A stretch of DNA of 64,000 nt from Dehalogenimonas formicexedens (GCF_001953175.1 NZ_CP018258.1:1950210-2014209); one strand, 5' to 3'; shown: positions 8,631-17,603, counted from the stretch's first letter. Program-made: numbers and translations. Notes: generated by a model from the letters alone, not told the origin.

Positions 8631-9430
8631 AGTTTATCATAGCAGTTTCGGCACAAAGGTTTTGCCATTGTGGTCTTATGGGATTTTCCGCAACTGTGAC
8701 AAAATTCTGCAGGGTAATCCACATTTTTCCATTTAGACCAAACTGCGTAGCAATCTGGACAATACGGTTTCTCTGGGTCAAAGTCGATTTTGCTACCACA
8801 CTTAATGCAATGACCTTGTTCTGGACCAAAAATCCCGGACAAAGCAGCCGCCAAACCACCAATTACTTTATCTGTTGAACTCTGCTTTTTTGAGTCGGTA
8901 ATCTGGACTCGGGGTTTTGGATTGTGATTAACCCTAGTGGGGTTTTCACGAATAAAAGCAATAGACAATTCTTTAGGTTTATATGTTGTGGTTTTAGGGC
9001 TTTCATGGGGAACAGCCGAGCCCGTGATGAAATTCGCTTCTTTAACCGCTTCATTGAAAAGTGTGGAGTCAGCATCATTTTTAAGCAAAATGCCCATCTC
9101 ATAGTTGTTTTGCTGTGAATAATCATGAAGGTTCAGTGAGGTAATCACCATACAAGACTCGTTGTAGAAGCACTTGGCGTGTAGTTCTTTAAGATACCTC
9201 AAATCTAAGTGCTTAAGATTTAATAGTTCTTGTAAGGTATCCTCCTTCAAATCGTCTTTACGGCAAACAATGATAGTATTTCCACCATTTTTGTCGTAAT
9301 ACATTAACCTTTGCATCAATTGGGAAGGCATTTTAATGTAAGGAGTTATGAGCACCAGTTGGTGTTGCGCTTTCGCGACGATATCGGTAATGGCAGCATA
9401 GGCGTTTTGGGTGTTTAGAAATTCGGCCAT
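8627..9430 (-). CDS. Phospholipase-D-like protein with C-terminal zinc ribbons
   Basis: About 267 residues from ATG 9430, chosen because GGAG at 9437-9440 lies 6 nt upstream and because the protein starts sensibly (MAEFLNTQNAYAAI). The N-terminal 150 residues have the PLD/HKD nuclease fold pattern: LVLITPYIK, then the single catalytic motif LHAKCFYNE and the SLNLHDYSQQNNYEMGI region. Single-HKD proteins act as dimers in the Nuc/bacterial nuclease group. The C-terminus holds two CxxC pairs typical of zinc ribbons (CIKCG...CPDC and CHSCG...CRNC), suggesting nucleic-acid or protein binding. The gene is A+T-rich relative to the window, a sign of transfer. A defence role is possible but unproven. 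Confidence 0.75.
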   Translation of the reverse strand: MAEFLNTQNAYAAITDIVAKAQHQLVLITPYIKMPSQLMQRLMYYDKNGGNTIIVCRKDDLKEDTLQELLNLKHLDLRYLKELHAKCFYNESCMVITSLNLHDYSQQNNYEMGILLKNDADSTLFNEAVKEANFITGSAVPHESPKTTTYKPKELSIAFIRENPTRVNHNPKPRVQITDSKKQSSTDKVIGGLAAALSGIFGPEQGHCIKCGSKIDFDPEKPYCPDCYAVWSKWKNVDYPAEFCHSCGKSHKTTMAKPLCRNCYDKL

Positions 9431-9534
9431 TTTTAACTCCCAGGCAATCCCTTGGGCTTTTGTATATACCAAACTAGCCAGAAAATGCAAAACGTGGCTA
9501 TTGATTAATTGTCACCGATATTACCTAATTACGA

Positions 9535-9693
9535 TTATTTCCCCTTCTTCCCCGCCCGTTTCTCGACGCTTTGCCGATAAATCAGCGCAATCGATTTACC
9601 GTGATGCGTCATCCGGTTTTTCTGCGCCTGGCGCTTCTTTTCCCGGCGCTCCTGGCGGGTTTCCGAGTAACCCTGATCGTTATCGCCTGGCAC
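9535..9693 (-). CDS. Small basic hypothetical protein overlapping the uvrB 3' end
   Basis: A 52-residue frame starts with GTG at 9693, inside the last codons of uvrB (overlap about 14 nt), and ends with TAA at 9535-9537. The product is very basic and probably alpha-helical: an [18 protein letters not shown] stretch, then [17 protein letters not shown] and a KKGK tail. Neighbouring frames across the same stretch are less protein-like, and the overlapping start suggests translational coupling to uvrB. I do not recognise a family; a nucleic-acid or ribosome-associated role is a guess from charge only. Confidence 0.5.
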   Translation of the reverse strand: MPGDNDQGYSETRQERREKKRQAQKNRMTHHGKSIALIYRQSVEKRAGKKGK

Positions 9694-11692
9694 GGGGCTT
9701 GGCCTCCGGTTCTATCAATTCACGTTTCAATTCAACAATCCGGTCGCGCAAGAGCGCCGCCCGTTCGAAGTCCATGATCTTGGCCGCCTTCTTCATCTGG
9801 GTGTCGAGTTCACGAATGAGACGAGCCAGGTCCTCCTTAGTCAGAGGCATGGCTTTGTAAGACTCGGCTGACTGCTCGGCTACCACCGCCTCGGCGGTGC
9901 GGATTCGTTCGGTGATATCCTTGATGGCTTTGCGGATGCCCTGCGGTGTGATGCCGTGCTCGGCGTTGTAGGCTTCCTGCACTTCACGCCGGCGCTTGAC
10001 CTCGGCGATGGCCCGCTCCATGGAGCCGGTCATATTATCAGCGTACATGATAACCCGGCCGTCGACGTGGCGGGCAGCACGACCCATTGTCTGGATGAGC
10101 GCCCACTCGGAACGGAGGAAACCCTCCTTATCGGCATCGAGGATGGCAACGAGAGAGACCTCCGGAAGGTCCAAGCCCTCACGGAGAAGGTTGATGCCGA
10201 CGACCACGTCGTAGACACCCAATCGAAGATCGCGCAGTATCTCCACCCGCTCGAAGGTTTCAACCTCTGAATGCAGGTACTGGGTCTTGATCCCTGATTC
10301 GGCAATGTATTCCGATAAAGTCTCCGCCAGTTTCTTGGTCAGTGTGGTCACCAGACAGCGCTCGCCCTTCTCAACCCTCAGTTTAATCTGGTACAGCAGG
10401 TCGTCGATCTGGCCCTCAGTCGGTTTCACCTCGATAATGGGTTCGAGGAGTCCGGTCGGCCGAACGAGTTGCTCGACAGTGTTCTGAGAATGTTCCTTCT
10501 CGTAAGGCCCGGGCGTCGCCGAGACGTAAACCACCTGCTCGAAACGCTGCCGGAATTCGGAAAAGTTCAAGGGCCGGTTGTCCATGGCCGACGGCAGCCG
10601 GAAACCGTAATCGACAAGGACTTCCTTACGTGCCCGGTCTCCGTTGTACATGCCCCGGATCTGGGGCAGCGACATGTGGGACTCATCGACAAACAGGATG
10701 AAATCCTTGGGGAAATAATCCAGCAGCGTCCATGGCGCCGAACCCGCCGGCCTGCCGGAGAGGTGCCGGGCATAATTCTCCACGCCGTTGCAATAACCGG
10801 CTTGTTCCAACATCTCAATGTCGTATTCGGTGCGCTGTTCCAACCGGGCGGCTTCGAGGAGTTTACCTTCTTTCTTCAGTTGCTCCACCCGCTGCGCCAG
10901 CTCCTCCCGGATGGCCTGGATAGCCTTGACAAGCTTTTCCGGCGAGGTGACGAAATGCTTGGCCGGGTAGATATCCACCATCTTGAGCTCTTCCAGCATC
11001 TCGCCGGTAAGCGGATCTATCCTCACCATGCGCTCGATCTCATCGCCGAAGAATTCGATCCGCAGAGCCGTTTCCTCGTAAGCCGGGTGCAGTTCTAGCG
11101 TATCTCCCCGCAGCCGGAACTTCGACCGCGAAAAATCGAGGTCGTTTCGCTCGTATTGCATATCGACCAGTTTGTGCAGGATCTCTGCCCTCGGGTACCG
11201 CGCCCCTTTTTCGAGATTCAGAACGAAGCGCATGTATTCTTCAGGTTCGCCGAGGCCGTAGATACAGGAAACCGAGGCGACGATGATGGTGTCCCGGCGC
11301 GACAGGAGCGACCTGGTAGCGGCATGCCGGAGCTTGTCGATCTCGTCGTTGATGTCGGCATCTTTTTCGATGTACATATCCTTGGATGGAACGTACGCTT
11401 CAGGCTGGTAGTAATCGTAGTAGCTGACAAAATATTCGACGGCGTTGTTGGGGAAAAACTCCCGGAACTCGGCGTAGAGCTGGGCCGCCAGGGTCTTGTT
11501 GTGGGAAATGATCAGCGCCGGGCGGCCGCAGCGGGCGATGATGTTGGCCATAGTGAAAGTCTTGCCCGAGCCGGTGACGCCGAGCAGGGTCTGGTCCTTA
11601 AGACCATCGGCGAGGCCCTTGGTCAACCCCGCCACCGCCCCAGGTTGATCACCCATAAGTCCAAAATCGGAAATAAGATTGAATTCAGGCAT
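9680..11692 (-). CDS. uvrB: Excinuclease ABC subunit B
   Basis: 670 residues from ATG 11692 ([20 protein letters not shown]), the family's usual start and length; the frame is open further upstream but that part is repeat and transposase sequence. UvrB is the damage-verification helicase of nucleotide excision repair, acting with UvrA and UvrC. Visible motifs: Walker [13 protein letters not shown], the beta-hairpin region [31 protein letters not shown] (motif II), REGLDLPEV and QTMGRAARH (motifs V and VI), and the C-terminal UVR motif [20 protein letters not shown]. The start codon overlaps the stop of the RAYT transposase, and only a weak ribosome site is seen. A small frame overlaps its 3' end. 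uvrA and uvrC are not in the window. Confidence 0.97.
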   Translation of the reverse strand: MPEFNLISDFGLMGDQPGAVAGLTKGLADGLKDQTLLGVTGSGKTFTMANIIARCGRPALIISHNKTLAAQLYAEFREFFPNNAVEYFVSYYDYYQPEAYVPSKDMYIEKDADINDEIDKLRHAATRSLLSRRDTIIVASVSCIYGLGEPEEYMRFVLNLEKGARYPRAEILHKLVDMQYERNDLDFSRSKFRLRGDTLELHPAYEETALRIEFFGDEIERMVRIDPLTGEMLEELKMVDIYPAKHFVTSPEKLVKAIQAIREELAQRVEQLKKEGKLLEAARLEQRTEYDIEMLEQAGYCNGVENYARHLSGRPAGSAPWTLLDYFPKDFILFVDESHMSLPQIRGMYNGDRARKEVLVDYGFRLPSAMDNRPLNFSEFRQRFEQVVYVSATPGPYEKEHSQNTVEQLVRPTGLLEPIIEVKPTEGQIDDLLYQIKLRVEKGERCLVTTLTKKLAETLSEYIAESGIKTQYLHSEVETFERVEILRDLRLGVYDVVVGINLLREGLDLPEVSLVAILDADKEGFLRSEWALIQTMGRAARHVDGRVIMYADNMTGSMERAIAEVKRRREVQEAYNAEHGITPQGIRKAIKDITERIRTAEAVVAEQSAESYKAMPLTKEDLARLIRELDTQMKKAAKIMDFERAALLRDRIVELKRELIEPEAKPRARR

Positions 11693-12239
11693 TTTTCGTG
11701 TAGGGGCGGGTCGTTGACCCAACCTTTCTCTCTGTCCGCGGATTCTCTTCATCATCTGCCCAACCGACCGGGTTGGTCTCGATGTAATCGTAAATAGTGT
11801 TCAGGTCTTGTTCGTCCCGGATGATATGCTCGAAATAGTTTCGTTGCCAGACCGGGGTACCACGATTCCCGAGTTTCTTATTGCATCGGTTAGCCGAAAA
11901 ACTTTTGGCAAATCTTACAACTTCAGATAGCTGAATGGTGTTACGATTATCGGCTGTTTGATTGATAATAACTATCGCGTGTACGTGGTTGGGCATGACA
12001 ACACAGGAACCTATCTCGACCGATGGATAATGGGAAGGCAGCGCATCAATCACATCCCGGACAATACTACCCAATTCATTCAAATACATTTTACCGGCAA
12101 CGACGTCACCGAATAAACTCGTTCGGTTATTAGTACAAAACGTGACAAAATACGCCCCGGGCTGGTAATAATCGTACCCTTCGAGGCGAATCGAACGTCT
12201 ATGGTGGATTTTTAATTTACTATTCGGCATTTTCGTCAT
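11685..12239 (-). CDS. REP-associated tyrosine transposase (RAYT, Y1_Tnp)
   Basis: 184 residues. The N-terminus [20 protein letters not shown] is the usual RAYT opening; the HUH motif is in [12 protein letters not shown], and the catalytic Tyr is expected in [16 protein letters not shown], followed by [12 protein letters not shown]. These are single-strand-specific relatives of IS200/IS605 transposases that process REP hairpins. The last codons ([11 protein letters not shown]) run through a half copy of the flanking palindrome, and the stop TGA lies within the first codons of uvrB. Upstream lies a 198-bp tandem array repeating this gene's own 5' end with its REP hairpins. The gene looks intact. 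Confidence 0.92.
   Translation of the reverse strand: MTKMPNSKLKIHHRRSIRLEGYDYYQPGAYFVTFCTNNRTSLFGDVVAGKMYLNELGSIVRDVIDALPSHYPSVEIGSCVVMPNHVHAIVIINQTADNRNTIQLSEVVRFAKSFSANRCNKKLGNRGTPVWQRNYFEHIIRDEQDLNTIYDYIETNPVGWADDEENPRTERKVGSTTRPYTKNA
11700..11722. repeat. Half REP sequence at the RAYT/uvrB junction
   Basis: GTAGGGGCGGGTCGTTGACCC matches the first hairpin of the REP units at 12244, 12442 and 12640 but lacks the second half. It is read through as the last codons of the transposase and forms the immediate 5' flank of uvrB. Confidence 0.75.
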
Positions 12240-12692
12240 CTTATGTAGGGGCGGGTCGTTGACCCGCCCCGGGCAGGTTAAAAACCTGCCCCTACGAAAT
12301 CAACATTATCCGGGAGATGTTCCTTATCCATATAATTTCCTTTTCGGTGGGAATGATGTCATCGAGTAATCAAACCCCTCGAAATGGATCGAGCATCTAT
12401 GGTGGATTTTTAATTTACTATTCGGCATTTTCGTCATCTTATGTAGGGGCGGGTCGTTGACCCGCCCCGGGCAGGTTAAAAACCTGCCCCTACGAAATCA
12501 ACATTATCCGGGAGATGTTCCTTATCCATATAATTTCCTTTTCGGTGGAAATGACGTCACCGGATGATCAAACCCTTCGAGGCGAATCGAACGTCTATGG
12601 TGGATTTTTAATTTACTATTCGGCATTTTCGTCATCTTATGTAGGGGCGGGTCGTTGACCCGCCCCGGGCAGGTTAAAAACCTGCCCCTACG
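12174..12692. repeat. 198-bp tandem array of RAYT 5' end plus REP hairpins (2.6 units)
   Basis: Units begin at about 12174, 12372 and 12570 with an exact 198-bp period (shared word ATGGTGGATTTTT at 12201, 12399 and 12597). Each unit holds the first 20 or so codons of the RAYT gene in reverse orientation, then a REP pair: hairpin GGGGCGGGTC-GTT-GACCCGCCCC and hairpin GGGCAGGTT-AAA-AACCTGCCC, bounded by GTAGGGGC and GCCCCTAC. The first two units continue with about 75 bp of spacer; the third stops at the REP end. Only the unit at 12174 joins a complete transposase gene. Confidence 0.95.
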
Positions 12693-12785
12693 GGCACCGA
12701 CGAACGATTCGAAATGGTCTTGAATTCAGGCATACATTAAATTATAAGACATTTGGGCGATTATGTAACGGCATCAAATCGGTTG

Positions 12786-12822
12786 GAAAAACAAAAGAGG
12801 AGACCACAAGGGCCTCCTCTTC
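12786..12822 (-). terminator. Rho-independent terminator of the protease genes
   Basis: Read on the reverse strand, AAGAGGAG...CTCCTCTT forms a hairpin with a G+C inner part, followed by TTTTGTTTTT. It lies just after the stop of the gene at 12841. Confidence 0.85.
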
Positions 12823-12840
12823 GTATCCCATTAAATTCGA

Positions 12841-13671
12841 CTAGGTGATGTTAGCGCCTGTTAACAATGTAGCCGCCGCATCGACCGGGATGTAATCGTA
12901 AATCCCGTCCGCTATGCCGAGCGAGGCGATTCCGACCAGCTTCCCGTCCATGGTGAACAGGCCGCCGCCGCCGCTGCCTTGGGCGATATCAGCATCGCTC
13001 TGGATGAAGTAGTTGGCCGGTATGTCGGTACGCAGCGCCGATACGATCCCGGTGTCGAACGTCGCCGGGCCGTGCAGTTCATCGCTTAAGGGGTAACTGG
13101 CCGAGATCACTATCTGTCCGTTCTGAAGGGTGCTCATCGATCCCCGGGCTGCCGCTGGAAAATCCGTTCGCGTCGAAGTCAGTTTGATCAGCGCCAGGTT
13201 GTTTACGGTATCGGTGGCGCTCAGCGTCCCGGTGAACTGTTCGCCGGTAGACAGGGTGACGGTGATTGATCTGGCACCGGTGACATTATGCAGTACGGTG
13301 AGGACGTATCCGTTGGAACTTACCAGCACGCCGGAAGCAAAACCCCTGAGGCCCGTACCGGTGGCATTGATCTTGACGACGACCGGGTTAATCGAATTCA
13401 TCACCGTGCCGTATTTTGAGGCCGCGGAAGACGTCTGGGAGGTCAGCTTGTCCACCGCCGCCTGAACCGCCGCCAGGGCTGTCTGAGCCTGGGTATTGCT
13501 GCTTTGAAGGGATGCCAGGCCACTTTGCATCGAGGTATTGGCGGAGGTCAAATCCGAGATCTTTGCCTGGTCGGAATTAATTGTGCTGGCCGCCCCAAGG
13601 TTGAAAGCGGCAAAAACGCCGTTGGCAACCAGAAGTACGACGACAATAGCGATTGAAGCTGGATTTTTCAT
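12841..13671 (-). CDS. HtrA-like protein with degraded catalytic triad (pseudoprotease)
   Basis: 276 residues: a transmembrane or signal-anchor helix at about 5-25, an Ala/Ser/Thr/Gln-rich coiled coil at about 30-85, and a trypsin-like S1C domain without PDZ. Aligned with the adjacent paralogue, the His is kept (GYVLTVLHNV), but the Asp position is Asn (VNNLALIKL against ADLDAAILKM) and the nucleophile motif GNSGGG has become GSGGGG, which places Gly at the Ser position. It is therefore probably not a protease but a binding or regulatory partner. The gene lies about 30 nt downstream of the intact paralogue, so the two are likely co-transcribed and exported together. A shifted Ser acting as nucleophile cannot be excluded. 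Confidence 0.8.
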   Translation of the reverse strand: MKNPASIAIVVVLLVANGVFAAFNLGAASTINSDQAKISDLTSANTSMQSGLASLQSSNTQAQTALAAVQAAVDKLTSQTSSAASKYGTVMNSINPVVVKINATGTGLRGFASGVLVSSNGYVLTVLHNVTGARSITVTLSTGEQFTGTLSATDTVNNLALIKLTSTRTDFPAAARGSMSTLQNGQIVISASYPLSDELHGPATFDTGIVSALRTDIPANYFIQSDADIAQGSGGGGLFTMDGKLVGIASLGIADGIYDYIPVDAAATLLTGANIT

Positions 13672-13701
13672 ATCATTTCAACCTCTCCTTCTTCAATTAC
13701 A

Positions 13702-14748
13702 CTACTTTACCGAACTCTGGATGAGGGCTTTGACAGCGTCGATCGGTATGGCGGTGTTGATACCGGTGGCAAACCCGTATGACGGGATGCCGACAAGCTT
13801 GCCGTCAAGGGTGAACAGCCCGCCGCCGGAGTTGCCCGGGTTGATGTCGGCATCAATCTGAATGTAGTCAAGGGTGAAAGCCGGGTTATCAGTATTGCCG
13901 GAAGGGAGGTTGCGTATTGCCGAGACCACGCCGGCGTTGAAGGTGGCGGGACCGAAGGCGGCATTGGGGGCGAAGAGATCGGAGCCGAGCGGGAAGCCGC
14001 AGGTCAGGATTTCCTGGCCGATGACCACCGAGGCCGAAGAGCCAATGGTTACCGTCGGCAAGTCGGTGCGGGTGGTGTTCATCTTGAGAATGGCGGCATC
14101 GAGGTCGGCGTTGCTGTTAACCAATGTGGCCGTAAACTTCTCACCCGTTTTCAATGTAACGGTTATCGACGTCGCGCCTGCGATCACGTGCTGGTTGGTC
14201 AGGACATAACCGTCGGAGCGGATAATGGTGCCTGAACCGCTGGCGCCGCCGGTACGGTCGGTAACCTCTATATACACTACCTGGGGTTCGATCAGCTTGG
14301 CGGGCGTGACAAAATCAGTGGTCGTGGGGGTCGGAGTGGTGGTGCCGCTCAGCTTGGACACGGTCTGCTGCAGCGCTGCCAGATTGGCACTCAACGTATT
14401 GGCCGCAGTCTGCTGCTGAGCGATAGAGGATTGAAGGGAGGTGTTAGCGCTTTGAGCTGAGGTCAGGTCGGTATTGGCCGTGTTCACCTTGGAATTTGAT
14501 TGAATAGCCAGCGCGCCGTTGCCTACGGTGGCAAGAGCCAGGATGACGATGAGGACGGCGACGAGAGCGTTGCTTCCCGATCCGTGCGATTTTCGCGGCA
14601 TGGGTTCCATGCGTTCGGGCGCCGGTTGAGAAGGCGCGGGCTGCCGCATTGCCGCGGGATGCGTTTCCGGTGCCCTCATCTCTTCCGAAGGATTTTGTTC
14701 CGGCATGTTCGACGATTCCATTTCCATTTCCAATCTCATCCTTTCCAA
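13702..14748 (-). CDS. Membrane-anchored HtrA/DegP-like serine protease without PDZ
   Basis: 348 residues at most. A Pro/Met/Glu-rich cytoplasmic N-terminus is followed by a transmembrane helix at about 58-80 (ALVAVLIVILALATVG), a coiled-coil stalk at about 85-135, a Thr/Pro linker and an S1C trypsin-like domain. The triad is intact: His in LTNQHVIAGA, Asp in ADLDAAILKM, Ser in GNSGGGLFTLDGKLVG. The start is uncertain: TTG 14748, ATG 14739 or later Met codons within the first 15 residues are all possible, because the GGAAAGG-like site overlaps them. It acts outside the membrane in protein quality control. The inactive paralogue follows at once. Confidence 0.88.
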   Translation of the reverse strand: MERMRLEMEMESSNMPEQNPSEEMRAPETHPAAMRQPAPSQPAPERMEPMPRKSHGSGSNALVAVLIVILALATVGNGALAIQSNSKVNTANTDLTSAQSANTSLQSSIAQQQTAANTLSANLAALQQTVSKLSGTTTPTPTTTDFVTPAKLIEPQVVYIEVTDRTGGASGSGTIIRSDGYVLTNQHVIAGATSITVTLKTGEKFTATLVNSNADLDAAILKMNTTRTDLPTVTIGSSASVVIGQEILTCGFPLGSDLFAPNAAFGPATFNAGVVSAIRNLPSGNTDNPAFTLDYIQIDADINPGNSGGGLFTLDGKLVGIPSYGFATGINTAIPIDAVKALIQSSVK

Positions 14749-14909
14749 TATTCTTGTAAAATTACGACTTATTTACCCTCTTTTTCTATTATGACATTTT
14801 TATTTTGTCACGCAATAGTGGATAAATTATGTGCGATTCGTGGGAACTTTGAGGTCAAGCGATTTGAAAGACCTCGAAGAAATGAATTCTCAACCGTTAC
14901 TGCGTCCGG

Positions 14910-14938
14910 TTGCTGAGGCAAAATGGTATTGCTATACT
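14910..14938 (+). promoter_or_regulatory. Promoter of gatB
   Basis: TTGCTG at 14910-14915 and TATACT at 14933-14938 with a 17-bp spacer. Transcription near 14945 would leave a leader of only about 9 nt before ATG 14954, with a short AAGG at 14942. Confidence 0.6.
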
Positions 14939-14953
14939 TACAAGGTTAATTTT

Positions 14954-16432
14954 ATGACTAACGCGACGATCCCCTCCAAATACGAGACAGTCATCGGGCT
15001 GGAAGTACACGCCCAGTTGGCGACCGAGAGCAAGATGTACTGCCGCTGCGCCTCGGACTATGCCGACGCTCCGCCCAACACCCGCGTCTGCCCGGTTTGC
15101 CTTGGCCTGCCCGGCGTACTGCCGGTGATCAACAAGAAAGCCGTCGAATTCACCATGATGACGGCGCTGGCGCTTAACTGCACCATCGCGCCGCACTCAA
15201 AGTTCGACCGTAAGAATTATGCCTATCCCGACCTGATGAAGGGCTACCAGATCTCCCAGTATGACGAACCCATCGGCCGCCAGGGCTGGATCGACATCAC
15301 CGTCGACGGCAAGGTCAGGCGGATCGGCATCACCCGCGTCCACCTGGAAGAGGATGTCGCCAAGCTCGTCCATCGTGACGAACCGGGCGGCCCGGGTTAC
15401 TCCCTGGTGGACGTCAACCGTTCCGGCGTGCCGCTCATGGAGATCGTTTCCGAGCCGGATATGCGCACCCCGGAGGAAGCCCGCCAGTACCTGATGAAGC
15501 TCCGCACCATCCTGCGCTACCTCGGCGTGTCGGTAGCCAACATGGAAGAAGGTTCTTTCCGCTGCGACGCCAATATCTCGCTGCGGCCAACAGGCGAAAC
15601 CGGTTTCAATCCCAAGGTTGAAGTCAAGAACATGAACTCATTCCGCGCCGTTTTCCGGGCGCTGGAATACGAAGAAGTCCGCCAGGCTAAAGACTACGAC
15701 AATCACGTCCGGGTTCCCCAGGAGACGCGCGGTTGGCAGGACGAAAAAGGCGTCACCGTTTCCCAGCGCTCCAAGGAATTCGCCCACGACTACCGGTATT
15801 TCCCGGAGCCCGACCTGCCGCCGCTCCAGTTCGACGACAGGTGGATCGCCGAGATCAGGGCTAAACTTCCCGAACTGCCCGAAGTCCGCCAGGCCAGGTT
15901 TACGCGTGATTACGAGTTGTCCGAATATGACGCGACGCTGCTGACCGCTGCCCGGGACACCGCCGATTATTTTGAAGGCGTGCTGTCCGCCGATCTGAAA
16001 GTCAGCGCCAAAGAAGCCGCCAACTGGGTCAACGGCGAGGTTACCCGGATCATGAACGCGGTTAACGCGGGCATCGATGCTTTCGCCGCCAGGGTTCCGG
16101 CTTCGGCCCTGGCTCAGCTGATTACCATAACCTCCAAAGGCGCCATCAATACCGCCACCGCCAAGACCGTGCTCGAAGAAATGTGGCAGACAGGCAAGGC
16201 TGCCGATGCCATCATCGCCGAGAAAGGCCTGGCCCAGATCTCCGATGATTCAGCGTTGCGGGAGATGGCGGCGAAAATCATTGGCGATAATCCAGCCGCT
16301 GTCGCGGATTTCAAAGCGGGCAAGGAGCAGTCGCTGAAATTCCTCGTCGGCCAGATGATGAAACTGTCCAAAGGGCGAGCCAACCCGGCAGTGGCTTCTG
16401 ATATAATATTGCAAAAGCTCAAGGAAGGTTAA
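14954..16432 (+). CDS. gatB: Aspartyl/glutamyl-tRNA amidotransferase subunit B
   Basis: 492 residues from ATG 14954 ([22 protein letters not shown]), chosen because the family starts shortly before the [10 protein letters not shown] motif; the frame is open upstream but that stretch is not conserved. GatB binds the mischarged Glu-tRNAGln or Asp-tRNAAsn and phosphorylates the side chain before amidation by ammonia from GatA. Motifs: [25 protein letters not shown] (zinc Cys), [37 protein letters not shown], and KNMNSFRAV. The C-terminal helical and tail (YqeY-like) domain is complete. gatA and gatC are not adjacent here. Confidence 0.97.
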   Translation: MTNATIPSKYETVIGLEVHAQLATESKMYCRCASDYADAPPNTRVCPVCLGLPGVLPVINKKAVEFTMMTALALNCTIAPHSKFDRKNYAYPDLMKGYQISQYDEPIGRQGWIDITVDGKVRRIGITRVHLEEDVAKLVHRDEPGGPGYSLVDVNRSGVPLMEIVSEPDMRTPEEARQYLMKLRTILRYLGVSVANMEEGSFRCDANISLRPTGETGFNPKVEVKNMNSFRAVFRALEYEEVRQAKDYDNHVRVPQETRGWQDEKGVTVSQRSKEFAHDYRYFPEPDLPPLQFDDRWIAEIRAKLPELPEVRQARFTRDYELSEYDATLLTAARDTADYFEGVLSADLKVSAKEAANWVNGEVTRIMNAVNAGIDAFAARVPASALAQLITITSKGAINTATAKTVLEEMWQTGKAADAIIAEKGLAQISDDSALREMAAKIIGDNPAAVADFKAGKEQSLKFLVGQMMKLSKGRANPAVASDIILQKLKEG

Positions 16433-16443
16433 TTTAAGCCCGC

Positions 16444-16467
16444 GGGCACGGCGCGCCGTGCCCCTAC
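16444..16467. repeat. Solo REP-like palindrome between gatB and secG
   Basis: The perfect 20-bp palindrome GGGCACGGCGCGCCGTGCCC is followed by CTAC. It shares its ends (GGGCA...TGCCCCTAC) with the second hairpin of the RAYT-associated REP units at 12.2-12.7 kb, so it may be a mobilised solo copy. It could also slow transcription between gatB and secG. Confidence 0.6.
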
Positions 16468-16481
16468 AGGAAGGTTAAAAC

Positions 16482-16700
16482 ATGCTGACATTCTTACTCG
16501 TTGCCCAGATAATCGTCGCTGTCGCGCTGGGCCTGGCGGCGTTGTTGCAGGTCCGCGGCGGCGGATTAGGCGGCATTTTCGGGCAGTCCGACACTGTTTT
16601 CCGCACCAAGCGCGGCATTGAAAAGACGCTTTTCCAGATGACCATCGTCCTGGTCGTCCTCCTGGTTCTCATTTCCATCTGGGTGTTGCTGGTAATCTAA
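16482..16700 (+). CDS. secG: Protein translocase subunit SecG
   Basis: 72 residues with two transmembrane helices (about 1-22 and 47-70) and the family's central Gly-rich loop GGGLGGIFGQSD. SecG joins SecY and SecE in the inner-membrane channel and stimulates SecA-driven export. The ribosome site AGGAAGG lies just upstream, after the REP-like palindrome. An imperfect hairpin (ATACTC...GAGTAT around a CCGCG stem, 16707-16737) follows the gene. secD and secF lie 7 kb downstream. Confidence 0.92.
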   Translation: MLTFLLVAQIIVAVALGLAALLQVRGGGLGGIFGQSDTVFRTKRGIEKTLFQMTIVLVVLLVLISIWVLLVI

Positions 16701-16775
16701 CTTAAAATACTCTCGCCGCGATCCCGCGGTCGAGTATCATGAGAGGGCGGGGCCAAACTCGCCCGGGGGTGGGTC

Positions 16776-17603
16776 ATGTCCGGCATTATCACCCTGACTA
16801 CCGACTTTGGGGATTCCGGCGGCTATATCGCCGCCATGAAGGGCGTCATCCTGGGTATCGCCCCTGAGACCCAGATTGTCGATATCAGCCACCGCATCTC
16901 ACCGCAGAACGTCTTCGAGGCCGCTTTTACCCTTGCAACGGTTTACCGCTTCTTTCCGGAGAACACCGTTCACCTGGTTGTAGTCGATCCCGGGGTCGGC
17001 ACCGGCCGCAAGATCATTACCGTTAAAACGCCCGAGGGCATATTTGTCGGCCCTGACAACGGGGTGTTTTCGTACGTCCTCAGAGATTATGCGACCCAAA
17101 TTGGCCCTTCGGAGGACGGCCGGCATCGCGCCGAACTTGCTGCGGCGGCCCAAGCGGTGGCCGTCACCAACAGCCGGCACTTCCGCCAACCGGTATCGAA
17201 CACCTTCCATGGACGCGATATCATGGCTCCCGTGGCGGCGATGCTCTCGAAGGGATTTGAGTTAACCGCTTTCGGAGAACCCATGGACCGCCTTGTTATG
17301 CTCGATTTGCCGCAGGCAACCAGGCAGACCGACGGGTCGATTCTGGGTCGCATTGTCATTGTCGACAGCTTCGGCAATCTCATCACCGATGTCCGCGCCG
17401 ATGACCTGCCTTTGGGTAACCGACTGCGCGTCGAATTGGGCAAATACGTTATAAGCGGGCTGAAAAAGACCTATGCCGAGGGTACCGGATTGATAGCTCT
17501 CATCGGGTCCTCAGGTTACCTGGAAATAGCTGTGCCTGGGGGAAGTGCGGCGGCTTCAACCGGCATTCAAGCGGGCGGCAAAATCAGAATTTCATCCGAA
17601 TAA
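16776..17603 (+). CDS. SAM hydrolase (SAM hydroxide adenosyltransferase, DUF62)
   Basis: 275 residues. The two-domain DUF62 fold is visible: ITLTTDFGDSGGYIAAMKG at the start, VVVDPGVGTGRK, GPDNGVFS, NTFHGRD, and a C-terminal beta barrel (GRIVIVDSFGNLITD). The Asp71-Arg78-His145 triad that marks the hydrolase (SAM plus hydroxide to adenosine plus methionine) is present. The fluorinase and chlorinase enzymes of the same superfamily lack this Arg/His pair, so a halogenase is not supported despite the organism's probable link with halogenated compounds. It follows secG by 75 bp and may be co-transcribed. Confidence 0.88.
   Translation: MSGIITLTTDFGDSGGYIAAMKGVILGIAPETQIVDISHRISPQNVFEAAFTLATVYRFFPENTVHLVVVDPGVGTGRKIITVKTPEGIFVGPDNGVFSYVLRDYATQIGPSEDGRHRAELAAAAQAVAVTNSRHFRQPVSNTFHGRDIMAPVAAMLSKGFELTAFGEPMDRLVMLDLPQATRQTDGSILGRIVIVDSFGNLITDVRADDLPLGNRLRVELGKYVISGLKKTYAEGTGLIALIGSSGYLEIAVPGGSAAASTGIQAGGKIRISSE

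Noticed and set aside
16776-17603. Fluorinase or chlorinase
   Set aside because: The Asp-Arg-His triad of the SAM hydrolase is present, which the halogenases lack.
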